Positions 22,694-31,342 of a stretch of DNA of 64,000 bases are shown piece after piece. Source of the stretch: Agrilutibacter niabensis. Lineage in GTDB: Bacteria; Pseudomonadota; Gammaproteobacteria; Xanthomonadales; Xanthomonadaceae. Position 1 is the stretch's first letter; each line of letters starts with the position of its first letter. A model generated the notes under the pieces. The model saw only the letters and a list, made by a program, of their open reading frames with translations. It had not been told where the DNA came from and did not search any database. The position numbers and the translations under genes are program-made. Where the stretch lies: assembly GCF_042657165.1 (NCBI RefSeq), contig NZ_JBHSNJ010000012.1:1178001-1242000 (forward strand), in the 5' to 3' direction.

Positions 22694-23836
22694 TCACGAC
22701 GTCATGCGATCCCAGAAACCCTTGACTCCGTCAATGAACGTCGACGAACGCGGTGAATGCTTGCGCGCACCATCGCCGATGAACGTAGCTTCGAACTTCT
22801 CCAGCAGTTCGCGCTGCTCCGCCGTGAGGTTTACAGGCGTTTCCACGACGACACGGCAGTACAGGTCGCCCGGCGCGCGGCTGCGCACGGACTTCACTCC
22901 GCGGTCGCGCAGGCGGAACTGCTTGCCAGTCTGGGTTTCGGCCGGGATGCGAAGTTCCACTTCGCCGTCCAGCGTCGGCACGCGCACGATGTCCCCGAGC
23001 GCGGCCTGGGAGATGCGGATCGGCACATCGCAATGGAGGTCGTCGCCATCGCGCTCGAAGATGTCGTGCGGACGTACACGGATTTCGACGTAGAGGTCTC
23101 CCGGGGGCGCACCGGCGGGACCGGCTTCGCCTTCGCCACCCAGGCGGATACGGTCGCCGTTGTCGACGCCCGCGGGAACCTTGACTTGCAGCGTCTTCGT
23201 GCGCTCGACGCGGCCCTGGCCGTGGCAGTCACCACAGGGACTCGCGATGATCTTGCCGCGACCGCCGCAATGCGGGCAGGTCTGCTGCATCGAGAAGATG
23301 CCGCGCTGGAACCGCACCTGGCCACGGCCGTGGCAGGTTCCGCAGTTGTCGAGCTTGCCGTCTGCCGAACCCGTGCCCTTGCAGGTGTCGCATTCGTCGA
23401 GGGTCGGGATCTCGATCTGTTTCTCGATGCCGCCGACGGCTTCTTCCAGCGACAGCTCCATGACGTAGCCGACGTCGGCGCCGCGACGCGGGCCGCGCGC
23501 ACCGCCGCCGCCGCCGCCGAAAATGTTGCCGAAGATGTCGCCGAAGATGTCGCCCATGTCGGCGTAGCCGGCGCCAGGACCGCCGCCGCCCATGCCGTGT
23601 TCGAACGCGGCGTGGCCATGCTGGTCGTACATGCGGCGCTTGGAAGCATCCGACAGGACTTCGTACGCTTCCTTGCACTCCTTGAACGAGGCCTCGGCGG
23701 CGTGGTCGCCCGGGTTGCGGTCGGGGTGGTATTTCATCGCGCAGCGCCGGTAGGCCTTTTTCAGGTCTTCATCGCTGGCGTCGCGGGCCACGCCCAGGAC
23801 TTCGTAGTAGTCGCGCTTGCTCATCGTTGCCGCCAT
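22694..23836 (-). CDS. dnaJ: Chaperone DnaJ (Hsp40)
   Basis: Protein of 380 residues; co-chaperone that delivers clients to DnaK and stimulates its ATPase. It has the J domain with HPD (YHPDRNPGD), the Gly/Phe-rich region with many Gly (DIFGDIFGNIFGGGGGG), four zinc-finger repeats (CDTCKGTG, CGTCHGRG, CPHCGGRG, CGDCHGQG) and the C-terminal substrate-binding domain. The start at 23836 has GGAGAGACGGGGA upstream; ATG 23824, which gives the usual MSKRDYYEVLGV, is also possible. Confidence 0.96.
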   Translation of the reverse strand: MAATMSKRDYYEVLGVARDASDEDLKKAYRRCAMKYHPDRNPGDHAAEASFKECKEAYEVLSDASKRRMYDQHGHAAFEHGMGGGGPGAGYADMGDIFGDIFGNIFGGGGGGARGPRRGADVGYVMELSLEEAVGGIEKQIEIPTLDECDTCKGTGSADGKLDNCGTCHGRGQVRFQRGIFSMQQTCPHCGGRGKIIASPCGDCHGQGRVERTKTLQVKVPAGVDNGDRIRLGGEGEAGPAGAPPGDLYVEIRVRPHDIFERDGDDLHCDVPIRISQAALGDIVRVPTLDGEVELRIPAETQTGKQFRLRDRGVKSVRSRAPGDLYCRVVVETPVNLTAEQRELLEKFEATFIGDGARKHSPRSSTFIDGVKGFWDRMTS

Positions 23837-23857
23837 TCCCCGTCTCTCCGAAACACC

Positions 23858-23883
23858 GACGGGCAGACCGTGGCCTGCCCGTC
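23858..23883 (-). terminator. Hairpin between dnaK and dnaJ
   Basis: Perfect 9-base stem GACGGGCAG / CTGCCCGTC with an 8-base loop, in the 74-base gap after dnaK. No clean T tract follows, so it may reduce read-through or protect the dnaK message rather than fully terminate. Confidence 0.5.
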
Positions 23884-23910
23884 GTCTTGCTGTGATCTAC
23901 GCGCCAGGCT

Positions 23911-25836
23911 TCAGGACTTCTTGTCGTCCTTGACCTCGGTGAACTCGGCGTCGACCACGTCGTCCTGCGACGGACCTGCGCCACCGGCCGGGCCAGCGCC
24001 CATGTCAGGGCCCGCCTGGCCGGCCGACGCCGCCGCAAACAGCGACTGGGCGGCCTCTTCCAGCACCTTCGACTTGGCCTCGATCTGGCCCTTGTCGTCG
24101 CCGCGCATCGCGGTCTCGAGCTCGGCGATCGCGCCTTCGGCGCGTCCGATCACGTCGCCCGGGATCTTGTCGCCGTTGTCCTTGATCGCGCTACGGGCGG
24201 CATGGATCAGGCCGTCCGCGTGGTTACGGGCCTGCACCAGTTCGTGGAACTTCTTGTCCTCCTCGCGATGCGCTTCGGCGTCCTGCACCATCTTCTGGAT
24301 CTCTTCATCCGACAGACCCGAACCGGCCTTGATCTCGACCTTCTGTTCCTTGCCGGTCTTCTTGTCCTTGGCGGTCACGTGGACGATGCCGTTGGCGTCG
24401 ATGTCGAACGAGACCTCCACCTGTGGCATGCCGCGCGGCGCGGGCTCGATGCCGGACAGGTCGAAGCGGGCCAGCGACTTGTTGTAGCGGGCCTGTTCGC
24501 GCTCGCCCTGCAGCACGTGCACGGTCACGGCGGACTGGTTGTCCTCGGCGGTGGAGAAGGTCTGCGAGGCCTTGGTCGGCACCGTGGTGTTCTTCTCGAT
24601 GATCTTGGTGAACACGCCACCCAGGGTCTCGATGCCCAGCGACAGCGGGGTCACGTCGAGCAGCAGCACGTCCTTGACGTCGCCCTGCAGCACGCCGCCC
24701 TGGATCGCGGCACCGACGGCCACGGCTTCGTCCGGGTTGACGTCCTTGCGCGGTTCCTTGCCGAAGAAGTCGGTGACGGCCTGCTGCACCTTGGGCATGC
24801 GGGTCTGGCCACCGACGAGGATCACTTCGGAGATCTCGCTGGCACGCAGGCCAGCATCGTTCAGCGCGATGCGGCACGGTTCGATCGTCTTCTTCACCAG
24901 GTCTTCGACCAGCGCCTCGAGCTTGGCGCGGGTCAGCTTGATGTTGAGGTGCTTGGGGCCGCTCGCATCGGCGGTCACGTACGGCAGGTTCACTTCGGTC
25001 TGCTGCGCGGACGACAGTTCGATCTTGGCACGCTCGGCAGCATCCTTCAGGCGCTGCAGCGCCAGCGGGTCCTTGCGCAGGTCGATGCCCTGGTCCTTGT
25101 TGAACTCGTCGACTAGGTAGTCGATGACGCGCTTGTCGAAGTCTTCGCCGCCGAGGAACGTGTCGCCGTTCGTCGAGAGCACCTCGACCTGCATCTCGCC
25201 GTCGACCGAGGCGATCTCGATGATCGACACGTCGAAGGTGCCGCCGCCGAGGTCGTACACGGCCACCTTGCGGTCGCCGCCCTTCTTGTCCATGCCGTAG
25301 GCCAGCGCGGCCGCGGTCGGCTCGTTGATGATGCGCTTGACGTCGAGGCCGGCGATGCGGCCAGCGTCCTTGGTCGCCTGGCGCTGGCTGTCGTTGAAGT
25401 AGGCCGGGACGGTGATGACGGCTTCGGTGACGGTTTCGCCCAGGTAGGCTTCGGCCGTCTTCTTCATCTTGGCCAGCACTTCAGCGGAAATCTGCTGCGG
25501 CGCCATCTTCTTGGCTTCGGCGGTCTCCACCCAGGCATCGCCGTTGTCGTGCTGGGTGATCTTGTACGGGACCAGGCCGATGTCCTTCTGTACTTCCGCG
25601 TCGGTGAACTTGCGGCCGATCAGGCGCTTCACCGCGTAGAAGGTGTTCTTCGGGTTGGTGACGGCCTGGCGCTTGGCGGACGCGCCGACCAGCACTTCGC
25701 CGTCCTTCGTGAACGCGACGATCGACGGCGTGGTGCGATCGCCCTCGGCGTTCTCGATGACGCGGGCCTTGCCGCCTTCCATGATCGCCACGCACGAGTT
25801 GGTCGTGCCCAGGTCGATGCCGATGATCTTTGCCAT
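23911..25836 (-). CDS. dnaK: Chaperone DnaK (Hsp70)
   Basis: Protein of 641 residues. ATP-dependent folding chaperone working with DnaJ and GrpE. The ATPase domain starts MAKIIGIDLGTTNSCVAIM and contains the Hsp70 signatures VYDLGGGTFDVSI and VILVGGQTRMPKVQ; the substrate-binding domain and helical lid follow, ending in the typical EFTEVKDD tail. The start has AGGAAACACC before it. A sigma-32 promoter lies 60 bases upstream. Confidence 0.98.
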   Translation of the reverse strand: MAKIIGIDLGTTNSCVAIMEGGKARVIENAEGDRTTPSIVAFTKDGEVLVGASAKRQAVTNPKNTFYAVKRLIGRKFTDAEVQKDIGLVPYKITQHDNGDAWVETAEAKKMAPQQISAEVLAKMKKTAEAYLGETVTEAVITVPAYFNDSQRQATKDAGRIAGLDVKRIINEPTAAALAYGMDKKGGDRKVAVYDLGGGTFDVSIIEIASVDGEMQVEVLSTNGDTFLGGEDFDKRVIDYLVDEFNKDQGIDLRKDPLALQRLKDAAERAKIELSSAQQTEVNLPYVTADASGPKHLNIKLTRAKLEALVEDLVKKTIEPCRIALNDAGLRASEISEVILVGGQTRMPKVQQAVTDFFGKEPRKDVNPDEAVAVGAAIQGGVLQGDVKDVLLLDVTPLSLGIETLGGVFTKIIEKNTTVPTKASQTFSTAEDNQSAVTVHVLQGEREQARYNKSLARFDLSGIEPAPRGMPQVEVSFDIDANGIVHVTAKDKKTGKEQKVEIKAGSGLSDEEIQKMVQDAEAHREEDKKFHELVQARNHADGLIHAARSAIKDNGDKIPGDVIGRAEGAIAELETAMRGDDKGQIEAKSKVLEEAAQSLFAAASAGQAGPDMGAGPAGGAGPSQDDVVDAEFTEVKDDKKS

Positions 25837-25895
25837 TGGTGTTTCCTCTTGCGAGTCTTGTTCGTGGTGGCGGTACGCGACCGCTGATGTGCGCT

Positions 25896-25924
25896 ATCTG
25901 GGGGATCGCTTTGCGCCGTTCAAG
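25896..25924 (-). promoter_or_regulatory. Sigma-32 heat-shock promoter for dnaK
   Basis: Minus strand: CTTGAA (25924-25919), 15 bases, CCCCAGAT (25903-25896). This matches the heat-shock consensus CTTGAA...CCCCATnT closely and predicts a 50-60-base leader before dnaK. Confidence 0.75.
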
Positions 25925-25944
25925 GGCTCAGGCGATCCCGGGGC

Positions 25945-26460
25945 TCAGTCGTGCTTCGACACGGTCACCAACGCAGGGCGCAGCAGGCGGTCGTTCAGCA
26001 GCCAACCCTTCTGGTAGACCTGCACGACATGGCCGGGGGCGTGTCCCGCCTCATCAACCATGGCCATGGCCTGGTGGTGCTCGGGATTGAACGGCTGGCC
26101 TGCCGGATCGACCGGCACCAAGGCGTTGTCGCTGGCGACCTTGAGCAGCTGGCGCAGCGTGAGTTCCATGCCTTCGCGCAGGTGCTGGGCGGTATCGCCC
26201 TTCACGGCCAAGCCTGCTTCCAGGCTGTCGACGACCGGCAACAACTCGCCGAGCAGGCGCTCATTGGCGAACTTGCGCGCCATCTCGATATCCCGGGCCA
26301 GTCGCTTGCGCTGGTTGTCGAGCTCCGCGCGTTCGCGCAGCGAGTCCTCGCGCAGCCGGGCCATTTCGGCCTTCAGCGCTTCCAGCTCGGCGGCCTGGGG
26401 ATTGGTTTCATTGGGGGCGGGATTCTCGCCGGTGGCTTCTTGCATCGGTTCGGTCGTCAT
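25945..26460 (-). CDS. grpE: Nucleotide exchange factor GrpE
   Basis: Protein of 171 residues that releases ADP from DnaK. It has an acidic Asn/Glu-rich N-terminus, a long coiled coil (LEALKAEMARLREDSLRERA) and the C-terminal beta domain ending with the signature VVQVYQKGWLLNDRLLRPA. I start at ATG 26460 (MTTEPMQ); an in-frame ATG 45 bases further out would place the start next to the predicted sigma-32 start point and is not conserved. Confidence 0.96.
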   Translation of the reverse strand: MTTEPMQEATGENPAPNETNPQAAELEALKAEMARLREDSLRERAELDNQRKRLARDIEMARKFANERLLGELLPVVDSLEAGLAVKGDTAQHLREGMELTLRQLLKVASDNALVPVDPAGQPFNPEHHQAMAMVDEAGHAPGHVVQVYQKGWLLNDRLLRPALVTVSKHD

Positions 26461-26502
26461 CGTGGGCGTGGGTCTGCCTTGCGCGAAGTGCGCACCCGGC
26501 TG

Positions 26503-26531
26503 CAATGGGGCCGGGGCGAAGCCGATTCAAG
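26503..26531 (-). promoter_or_regulatory. Sigma-32 heat-shock promoter for grpE
   Basis: Minus strand: CTTGAA (26531-26526), 15 bases, CCCCATTG (26510-26503). A near-perfect heat-shock promoter, with the same 15-base spacing as the one before dnaK. It lies in the 104-base gap between hrcA and grpE, so grpE can be induced independently of hrcA. Confidence 0.8.
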
Positions 26532-26564
26532 CACCCGTCCGCAGTCCGGGCCGGGGACGGCCGA

Positions 26565-27620
26565 CTAGGTGGGTGAATCGGGGTGGATCGCGGCGCCGAG
26601 CGCCTCGGCGGCGGCCTGGACCACGGGGATCACGCGGTCGTACGCCATGCGGCTGGGGCCGATCACGCCCAGCACCCCCAGCACCTGCCCCCCGGCCATA
26701 TAGGGCGCCGTGACCAACGACATGCCTTCCAGCGGCGCCAGGCCGGTCTCCTCGCCGATGAAGATGCGCACGCCCTGCGCGCGCACCGTGCGCTCGAGCA
26801 ACTGCAGGATCTCGCGCTTGCGGGCGAAGGCTTCGAACAGGTCGCGCAGTCGGTCGAGATCGGCCAGTTCCTGCACCCCCATCAACCTCGTCTGGCCGGC
26901 CAGCACCATGTCGTCATGGCTGGGGACCAGCACCTGCTCGGCCAGTTCGACCGATTGCGTCAGCAGGGTTGCCATCTCGTCGCGGGCGCTGCGCAGTTCG
27001 CGCAACAGGTGGGCACGGATGTCCGGCAAGGTCCGCCCGGCGAAGTGGGCGTTGAGGTAGTTGGCGACCCGTTCCAGCTCACTCGCGTCGTACGGTCGCC
27101 GTGCCTGGATGATGCGGTTCTGCACCTCGTTGTCGGCGAACACGAGGATCGCCAGCACGCGCTGGGCGTCGAGAGGGACGAATTCAATGCGACGGAAGGC
27201 GAATTGCTCGCGGCGCGGCACGCTCACCACGCCGACGAAATGGGTCATTGCCGACAGCAGTTCCGAGGCGCTTCCCAGCAGGGCCTGCGTACCCGAACCC
27301 GCCGGCAGTTCGCTGCGCAGCCGCGCGACCTCGCCTTCCGGCAACGGCCGCACCTGCAGCAGCGAATCCACGAACAGGCGATAGCCCTGCGCCGTGGGTA
27401 TGCGTCCGGCCGACGTGTGCGGCGCGCTCAACAGGCCCACTTCCTCGAGATCCGAAAGGATGTTGCGGATCGTCGCGGCGCTTACATCCAACCCGGCATG
27501 CCGTGCCAGGGTCTGCGACCCCACCGGCTCGCCACTTTGGATGTAGCGGCCGATCAGCGTGCGCAGCAGTTGGCGCGCACGCGGGTCGAGGCTGGAGAAA
27601 TCGGCAGGGTTGCGGCTCAT
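26565..27620 (-). CDS. hrcA: Heat-inducible transcription repressor HrcA
   Basis: Protein of 351 residues that binds CIRCE elements with help from GroEL. It has an N-terminal winged helix (LDPRARQLLRTLIGRYIQSG ... VSAATIRNILSDLEEVGLL), a GAF-like middle and the C-terminal conserved GVLGVIGPSRMAYDRVIPVV. The start at 27620 (MSRNPADF) is preferred to a longer frame reaching 27713, which lacks conservation. No CIRCE repeat (TTAGCACTC-N9-GAGTGCTAA) is visible upstream of hrcA, grpE or dnaK, so its targets, probably groESL, are outside this window. Confidence 0.95.
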   Translation of the reverse strand: MSRNPADFSSLDPRARQLLRTLIGRYIQSGEPVGSQTLARHAGLDVSAATIRNILSDLEEVGLLSAPHTSAGRIPTAQGYRLFVDSLLQVRPLPEGEVARLRSELPAGSGTQALLGSASELLSAMTHFVGVVSVPRREQFAFRRIEFVPLDAQRVLAILVFADNEVQNRIIQARRPYDASELERVANYLNAHFAGRTLPDIRAHLLRELRSARDEMATLLTQSVELAEQVLVPSHDDMVLAGQTRLMGVQELADLDRLRDLFEAFARKREILQLLERTVRAQGVRIFIGEETGLAPLEGMSLVTAPYMAGGQVLGVLGVIGPSRMAYDRVIPVVQAAAEALGAAIHPDSPT

Positions 27621-27766
27621 GCGGCCGGTATAAGGCCGGCCGGTGGCCGGCGCAAGCTCCGGGCGCAAGCTGCTGGCGGCTGTTTCGGTTTGTGAGACGC
27701 GGCACGGATACATATCGCTCGCCGATGCCGACGTCAGGCACGATCTCTCTCAAACCGGCCGCCCCG

Positions 27767-27772
27767 TACAAT
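27767..27772 (+). promoter_or_regulatory. -10 box just before recN (possible leaderless start)
   Basis: TACAAT ends eight bases before the recN ATG, with no Shine-Dalgarno sequence between. Transcription from it would begin at or beside the start codon. The -35 region is weak. Confidence 0.4.
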
Positions 27773-27780
27773 CCAGCCCC

Positions 27781-29457
27781 ATGCTCGCCCATCTAGCCAT
27801 CAAGGATTTCGCCGTCGTCCGCAGCGCGGAACTCGACTTCGGCCGCGGTCTCACCGTCATTTCCGGCGAAACCGGCGCAGGCAAGTCGCTGCTGGTCGAT
27901 GCCCTGGGCCTGCTGTCCGGGCTTCGTGCCGACAGTGGCATGGTGCGGCACGGCGCCGAGCGCGCGGAACTCACCGCCGGCTTTGCCCTGGTCGATGCCT
28001 CGCCCGCGCTGGCCTGGCTGCGCGAGAACGAACTCGACGAAGGCGACGATGCGTCCAGCTGCCAGATCCGCCGCGTGATCCGCGCCGACGGCGGATCACG
28101 CGCATGGATCAACGGTCGTCCCGCCACCGTCACGCAACTGACCGAGTTGGCCGGGCTGCTGGTCGAAATCCACGGCCAGCATGAGCACCAGGCCCTGCTC
28201 GCCCGTTCCAGCCAGCTGACGCTGCTCGATGCCTACGGCCGCACCGAGCGCGAGCTCGCCGAGGTCGCCGCCGCGGCGAAATCTTGGGGCGACCTGCTGC
28301 GCGAACGCGAGGTCCTGCTTGCCCAAGGCGATGTCTCCGATCGCATCGGCTGGCTGGAACACCAGTTCGCCGAACTCGACCGCGAGACCCTCGACCCCGA
28401 TTCGCTGTTGAAGCTGCAGGCCGACCACCGCCGCCACGCCCACGCCGCCGGCCTCATCGCCGCCTGCGATGCTGCCTTCGCGCAATTGGGCGGCGACGAG
28501 AGTCCGTCGCTGTCCAGGGCGCTGCATCAGGTCCGTGGCGAGCTGCAGCGCGTGGCTGAGCACGAGACCCGCCTCGTCGATGTCGACGCCATGCTCGACA
28601 ACGCCGCCATCCAGATCGACGAGGCCCTTGCCCTGCTCGATCGCGTGCGCAGCGACCTGGATGTCGATCCGGACGCATTCGCGCAGTTGGAGCGACGCCT
28701 GGGCCGCGTCCACGACCTATCCCGCAAGCATCGCGTTCCAACGGAACAACTGGCGGGACAGCGCGATGCCATTGCCGAGGAGCTCGATCGCCTGCGCGGC
28801 GCCGACGAACGCCTGCAGAAGCTCGATGGAGACATCTCGCATGCCCGCGCTCAGTGGCGCAAGGCGGCGGACGCACTCGGCCTGAAACGTCGCGAAGCCG
28901 CCGCGGCACTGTCCCGGGACACCACGGCATTGATCGCCGAACTGGGCATGGGCGGGGGTCGCTTCGAAGTAGCGCTTGAACCGGTCGAGGCCGAACGCCC
29001 CGACCCGCAGGGCGGCGAGCGCGTCGAGTTCCTGGTCGCGGCCAACCTCGGCCAGCCCCCGCGCCCGCTGCGCAAGGTGGCTTCGGGTGGCGAACTTTCG
29101 CGCATCTCGCTGGCGATCGAAGTGGCCGCCCTCGGCCTCGACGCCGTGCCGACGATGGTGTTCGACGAAGTCGATTCAGGCATCGGCGGCGGCGTCGCCG
29201 AAATCGTCGGCCAGAAGCTGCGCGCATTGGGTGCTTCGCGCCAGGTGCTGTGCGTCACCCACTTGCCGCAGGTCGCGGCGCAGGGCCACGCCCACTATCG
29301 CGTCAGCAAGGCCGCCAGCGAAGGTGTCACGCAGAGCGCGGTGCAATCGCTCGACGCGAAGCAGCGCGAGGAGGAACTGGCGCGGATGCTGGGAGGGGTC
29401 GAGATGACCCGCGAGGCGCGCGCGGCGGCGAAACGGCTGCTTGCCGACGTGGAATAG
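27781..29457 (+). CDS. recN: DNA repair ATPase RecN
   Basis: Protein of 558 residues of the SMC type, acting on double-strand breaks. Walker A is at about residues 32-39 (SGETGAGKSLLVDAL); long coiled-coil arms fill the middle; the ABC signature (LRKVASGGELSRISLAIE) and Walker B (PTMVFDEVDSGIGG) lie in the C-terminal third, followed by VTHLPQVAAQGHAHY. The start is ATG 27781 (MLAHLAIKDFAVV), the conserved RecN N-terminus. It is divergent from hrcA. No LexA-type box is obvious to me in the 160 bases between them. Confidence 0.96.
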   Translation: MLAHLAIKDFAVVRSAELDFGRGLTVISGETGAGKSLLVDALGLLSGLRADSGMVRHGAERAELTAGFALVDASPALAWLRENELDEGDDASSCQIRRVIRADGGSRAWINGRPATVTQLTELAGLLVEIHGQHEHQALLARSSQLTLLDAYGRTERELAEVAAAAKSWGDLLREREVLLAQGDVSDRIGWLEHQFAELDRETLDPDSLLKLQADHRRHAHAAGLIAACDAAFAQLGGDESPSLSRALHQVRGELQRVAEHETRLVDVDAMLDNAAIQIDEALALLDRVRSDLDVDPDAFAQLERRLGRVHDLSRKHRVPTEQLAGQRDAIAEELDRLRGADERLQKLDGDISHARAQWRKAADALGLKRREAAAALSRDTTALIAELGMGGGRFEVALEPVEAERPDPQGGERVEFLVAANLGQPPRPLRKVASGGELSRISLAIEVAALGLDAVPTMVFDEVDSGIGGGVAEIVGQKLRALGASRQVLCVTHLPQVAAQGHAHYRVSKAASEGVTQSAVQSLDAKQREEELARMLGGVEMTREARAAAKRLLADVE

Positions 29458-29526
29458 TTGTCGAAGCCCCGGCAACTCGATAAGCCCGCGCGCTGCGGCG
29501 CGTTCATCGTCCCCGTTGCGGACGGC

Positions 29527-29934
29527 TTACCGCGGCGCCTTCTTGCGTACGTACAGCACCAGCGAGTGTTCCTCGATCTCATAGCCGTGCTGCGCCGCGA
29601 TCTTGCGCTGCAGTTCCTCGATCTCGGCGCTTTCGAACTCGGTGATCTTGCCGGTGTCGACATCGACCATGTGGTCGTGGTGATGGCCGCGGTCCAGTTC
29701 GTACACGGACTGGCCAGCCTCGAAGTTGTGCTTGAGCACCAGCCCGGCCGCCTCGAACTGGGTCAGCACGCGGTAGACGGTGGCCAGCCCGATGTCTTCG
29801 CCATGGTCCAGCAGGTGCCGGTAAATGTCCTCGGCCGTCATGTGCCGCGGCTTGGCCTGCTCGAGCAGTCCAAGGATCCGCAGGCGCGGATGGGTGACCT
29901 TTAGTCCGGCGTTGCGAAGGTCTTCGGATTCCAT
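29527..29934 (-). CDS. fur: Ferric uptake regulator Fur
   Basis: Protein of 135 residues, an iron-responsive DNA-binding repressor. The winged helix covers the first 80 residues (LKVTHPRLRILGLLEQAKPR, then GLATVYRVLTQFEAAGLV). The metal site segment HHHDHMVDVDTGKITEFE is intact. The Cys pairs of many Fur proteins (CxxC) are absent, as in some xanthomonad and pseudomonad Fur. The ATG at 29934 gives MESEDLRNAGLKVT, the standard start. It is divergent from bamE with 165 bases between, as in Xanthomonas, and convergent with recN. Confidence 0.95.
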   Translation of the reverse strand: MESEDLRNAGLKVTHPRLRILGLLEQAKPRHMTAEDIYRHLLDHGEDIGLATVYRVLTQFEAAGLVLKHNFEAGQSVYELDRGHHHDHMVDVDTGKITEFESAEIEELQRKIAAQHGYEIEEHSLVLYVRKKAPR

Positions 29935-30099
29935 GATTTTCCTTCTGCTCCCCCGGCAGTCTGATCGGTACCGGTATGCCGTGGGGGCCTGAAACAGGCC
30001 GGAACGGCGGATGAACACGCCCGCGGGCGAGCCGCGCGGTGATGGCTTCAGTGTATCATCGCCCCCTGATTCAACTGTCCGCCGGTCGCGAAAAACACG

Positions 30100-30495
30100 A
30101 TGCGCAAGCTCCTGCTGGTCCTTATCGTCGCCCTGTCCACCGCGGGCTGCGGCATCCTCTACAAGCAGCCGATCTACCAGGGCAACCTGCTGGAAAAGAC
30201 CAACGTCGACCAGTTGCAGGCCGGCATGAGCAAGCAGCAGGTACTGGTGCTGCTGGGCACGCCCTCGATCGAAGACCCGTTCCACCATGAGCGTTGGGAC
30301 TACACCGCAAGCCAGCGCGTCGGCCGCCTCGGCCGTACCGAGATCAAGAACCTTACCCTGCACTTCGAAGGCGACACCCTCGCACGCTGGGAAGGCGACT
30401 ATTTCCCCGAGCAGGACCAGGAGCTCGCAACGGCGGCGCCGAAGCAGTTCGGCCGCAACCTGGCGAAGGAAAAAGGCAAGAAGCGCCGTCGCTGA
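30100..30495 (+). CDS. bamE: Outer membrane assembly lipoprotein BamE (OmlA/SmpA)
   Basis: Protein of 131 residues; small lipoprotein of the BAM complex that inserts outer-membrane beta-barrels. Signal peptide with lipobox STAGC (Cys17). The SmpA/OmlA core is clear: YQGNLLEKTNVDQLQAGMSK, then VLVLLGTPSIEDPFHHERWDY. The C-terminus is long and basic (KEKGKKRRR). The bamE/fur head-to-head pair is a conserved xanthomonad arrangement. A strong terminator follows. Confidence 0.96.
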   Translation: MRKLLLVLIVALSTAGCGILYKQPIYQGNLLEKTNVDQLQAGMSKQQVLVLLGTPSIEDPFHHERWDYTASQRVGRLGRTEIKNLTLHFEGDTLARWEGDYFPEQDQELATAAPKQFGRNLAKEKGKKRRR

Positions 30496-30514
30496 GACCG
30501 GGCGGTCCGGAACG

Positions 30515-30542
30515 AAAAAAGCGGAGCCTGGCTCCGCTTTTT
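30515..30542. terminator. Bidirectional terminator between bamE and rnfH
   Basis: AAAAAA-GCGGAGC-CTG-GCTCCGC-TTTTT: a 7-base GC-rich stem flanked by A and T tracts, able to stop both converging transcripts. Confidence 0.9.
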
Positions 30543-30567
30543 CATATCCGTGCTCCGGGCCTGCGGA

Positions 30568-30840
30568 CTACTTCCCGGGTAGCCGACGCCGTTCCTCGAC
30601 GCGCTGGCGCCGTGCTTCCTTCGGATCGGCCAGCAAGGGCCTGAGCAACTCGACGCGATCGCCATCGCACAGCATCGCCTCGCCATCGACCCGCTGGCCG
30701 AATATCGCGTAAGCCACTACCTCGGGATCCTCGTCCCAGCCGGCCGCACGCACTGCCTCCAGCACGGTGGCCGCTTCGACCAGCTGCAGCTCGATCCGCT
30801 CGAAGCGGCGTGGCCAGGCCCGAAGCAACTCGACTTTCAT
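30568..30840 (-). CDS. rnfH: RnfH family ubiquitin-like protein
   Basis: Protein of 90 residues matching the UPF0125/RnfH family: MKVELLRAWPRRFERIELQL, then VYAIFGQ-like YAIFGQRVDGEAMLCDGDRVELLRPL in the conserved C-terminal half. Beta-grasp fold, function unsettled. Its ATG overlaps the end of the preceding ratA-like gene (ATGA), the usual ratA-rnfH pairing near smpB. Confidence 0.88.
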   Translation of the reverse strand: MKVELLRAWPRRFERIELQLVEAATVLEAVRAAGWDEDPEVVAYAIFGQRVDGEAMLCDGDRVELLRPLLADPKEARRQRVEERRRLPGK

Positions 30841-31295
30841 GCGGGGCGCGGTACCGCAGGGGCATCCGCTTCAGCCGAGTCGGCGACGCGCACGAAGTCA
30901 TCAACCATGCGATCGGCCAGGCTCTGGAATCCCACGGCCATCGCCGGACCCAGCAACTTCACCGCGGGTTCGAAGTCCAGCGTCAGCGTGACCTTGCAGG
31001 CCGACTCATCCAGGGCATGGAATTCCCAGCGTCCGCTCAACCTGCGGAACGGCCCGTCGACCAGCTTCAGGTCGATGTGGTGCGGGGCCTTGAGCGTGTT
31101 CTGGGTGGTGAACCAGGTGCGCAATGCACCAAGGCCCAGGTCCAGGCGCGCGACCATGTGCTCGTCGTCGGCTTCCAGCACCTGCGCCGAATCGCACCAG
31201 TCGAACCGGCGCGGATAGGCGGCGACGTCGTTGACCAGGCCAAACATGCGCGTGGCGGAGTGTTCGACGAGAGCGGAGCGGCGGATGGTCGGCAT
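30837..31295 (-). CDS. RatA / COQ10-like START-domain protein
   Basis: Protein of 152 residues of the polyketide cyclase/COQ10 (START) family, called RatA in E. coli. Features: MPTIRRSALVEHSATRMFGLVNDVAAYPRRFDWC at the N-terminus, the central LRTWFTTQNTLKAPHHIDL, and the C-terminal helix VGFQSLADRMVDDFVRVA. The family is reported both as a ubiquinone-chaperone type and as a ribosome-association toxin; the ubiquinone role is better supported for the eukaryotic relative. Start ATG 31295 is used because the longer frame overlaps the smpB start region. Divergent from smpB with 47 bases between start codons. Confidence 0.88.
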   Translation of the reverse strand: MPTIRRSALVEHSATRMFGLVNDVAAYPRRFDWCDSAQVLEADDEHMVARLDLGLGALRTWFTTQNTLKAPHHIDLKLVDGPFRRLSGRWEFHALDESACKVTLTLDFEPAVKLLGPAMAVGFQSLADRMVDDFVRVADSAEADAPAVPRPA

Positions 31296-31330
31296 CGGCG
31301 TTGGTCGTGCGCATCGGCTCGTCCGCGTGG

Positions 31331-31336
31331 GACAAT
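31331..31336 (+). promoter_or_regulatory. -10-like box just before smpB
   Basis: GACAAT ends six bases before the smpB ATG and no Shine-Dalgarno sequence lies between, so the message may be leaderless. Confidence 0.35.
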
Positions 31337-31342
31337 GGCGCG

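Noticed and set aside
27621..27780. Possible CIRCE or LexA site between hrcA and recN
   Set aside because: Neither the TTAGCACTC repeat nor a LexA-like palindrome is present.
29986..30000. Small hairpin GGCCTG-AAA-CAGGCC between fur and bamE
   Set aside because: A six-base stem of this composition is expected by chance here and does not match a Fur box.
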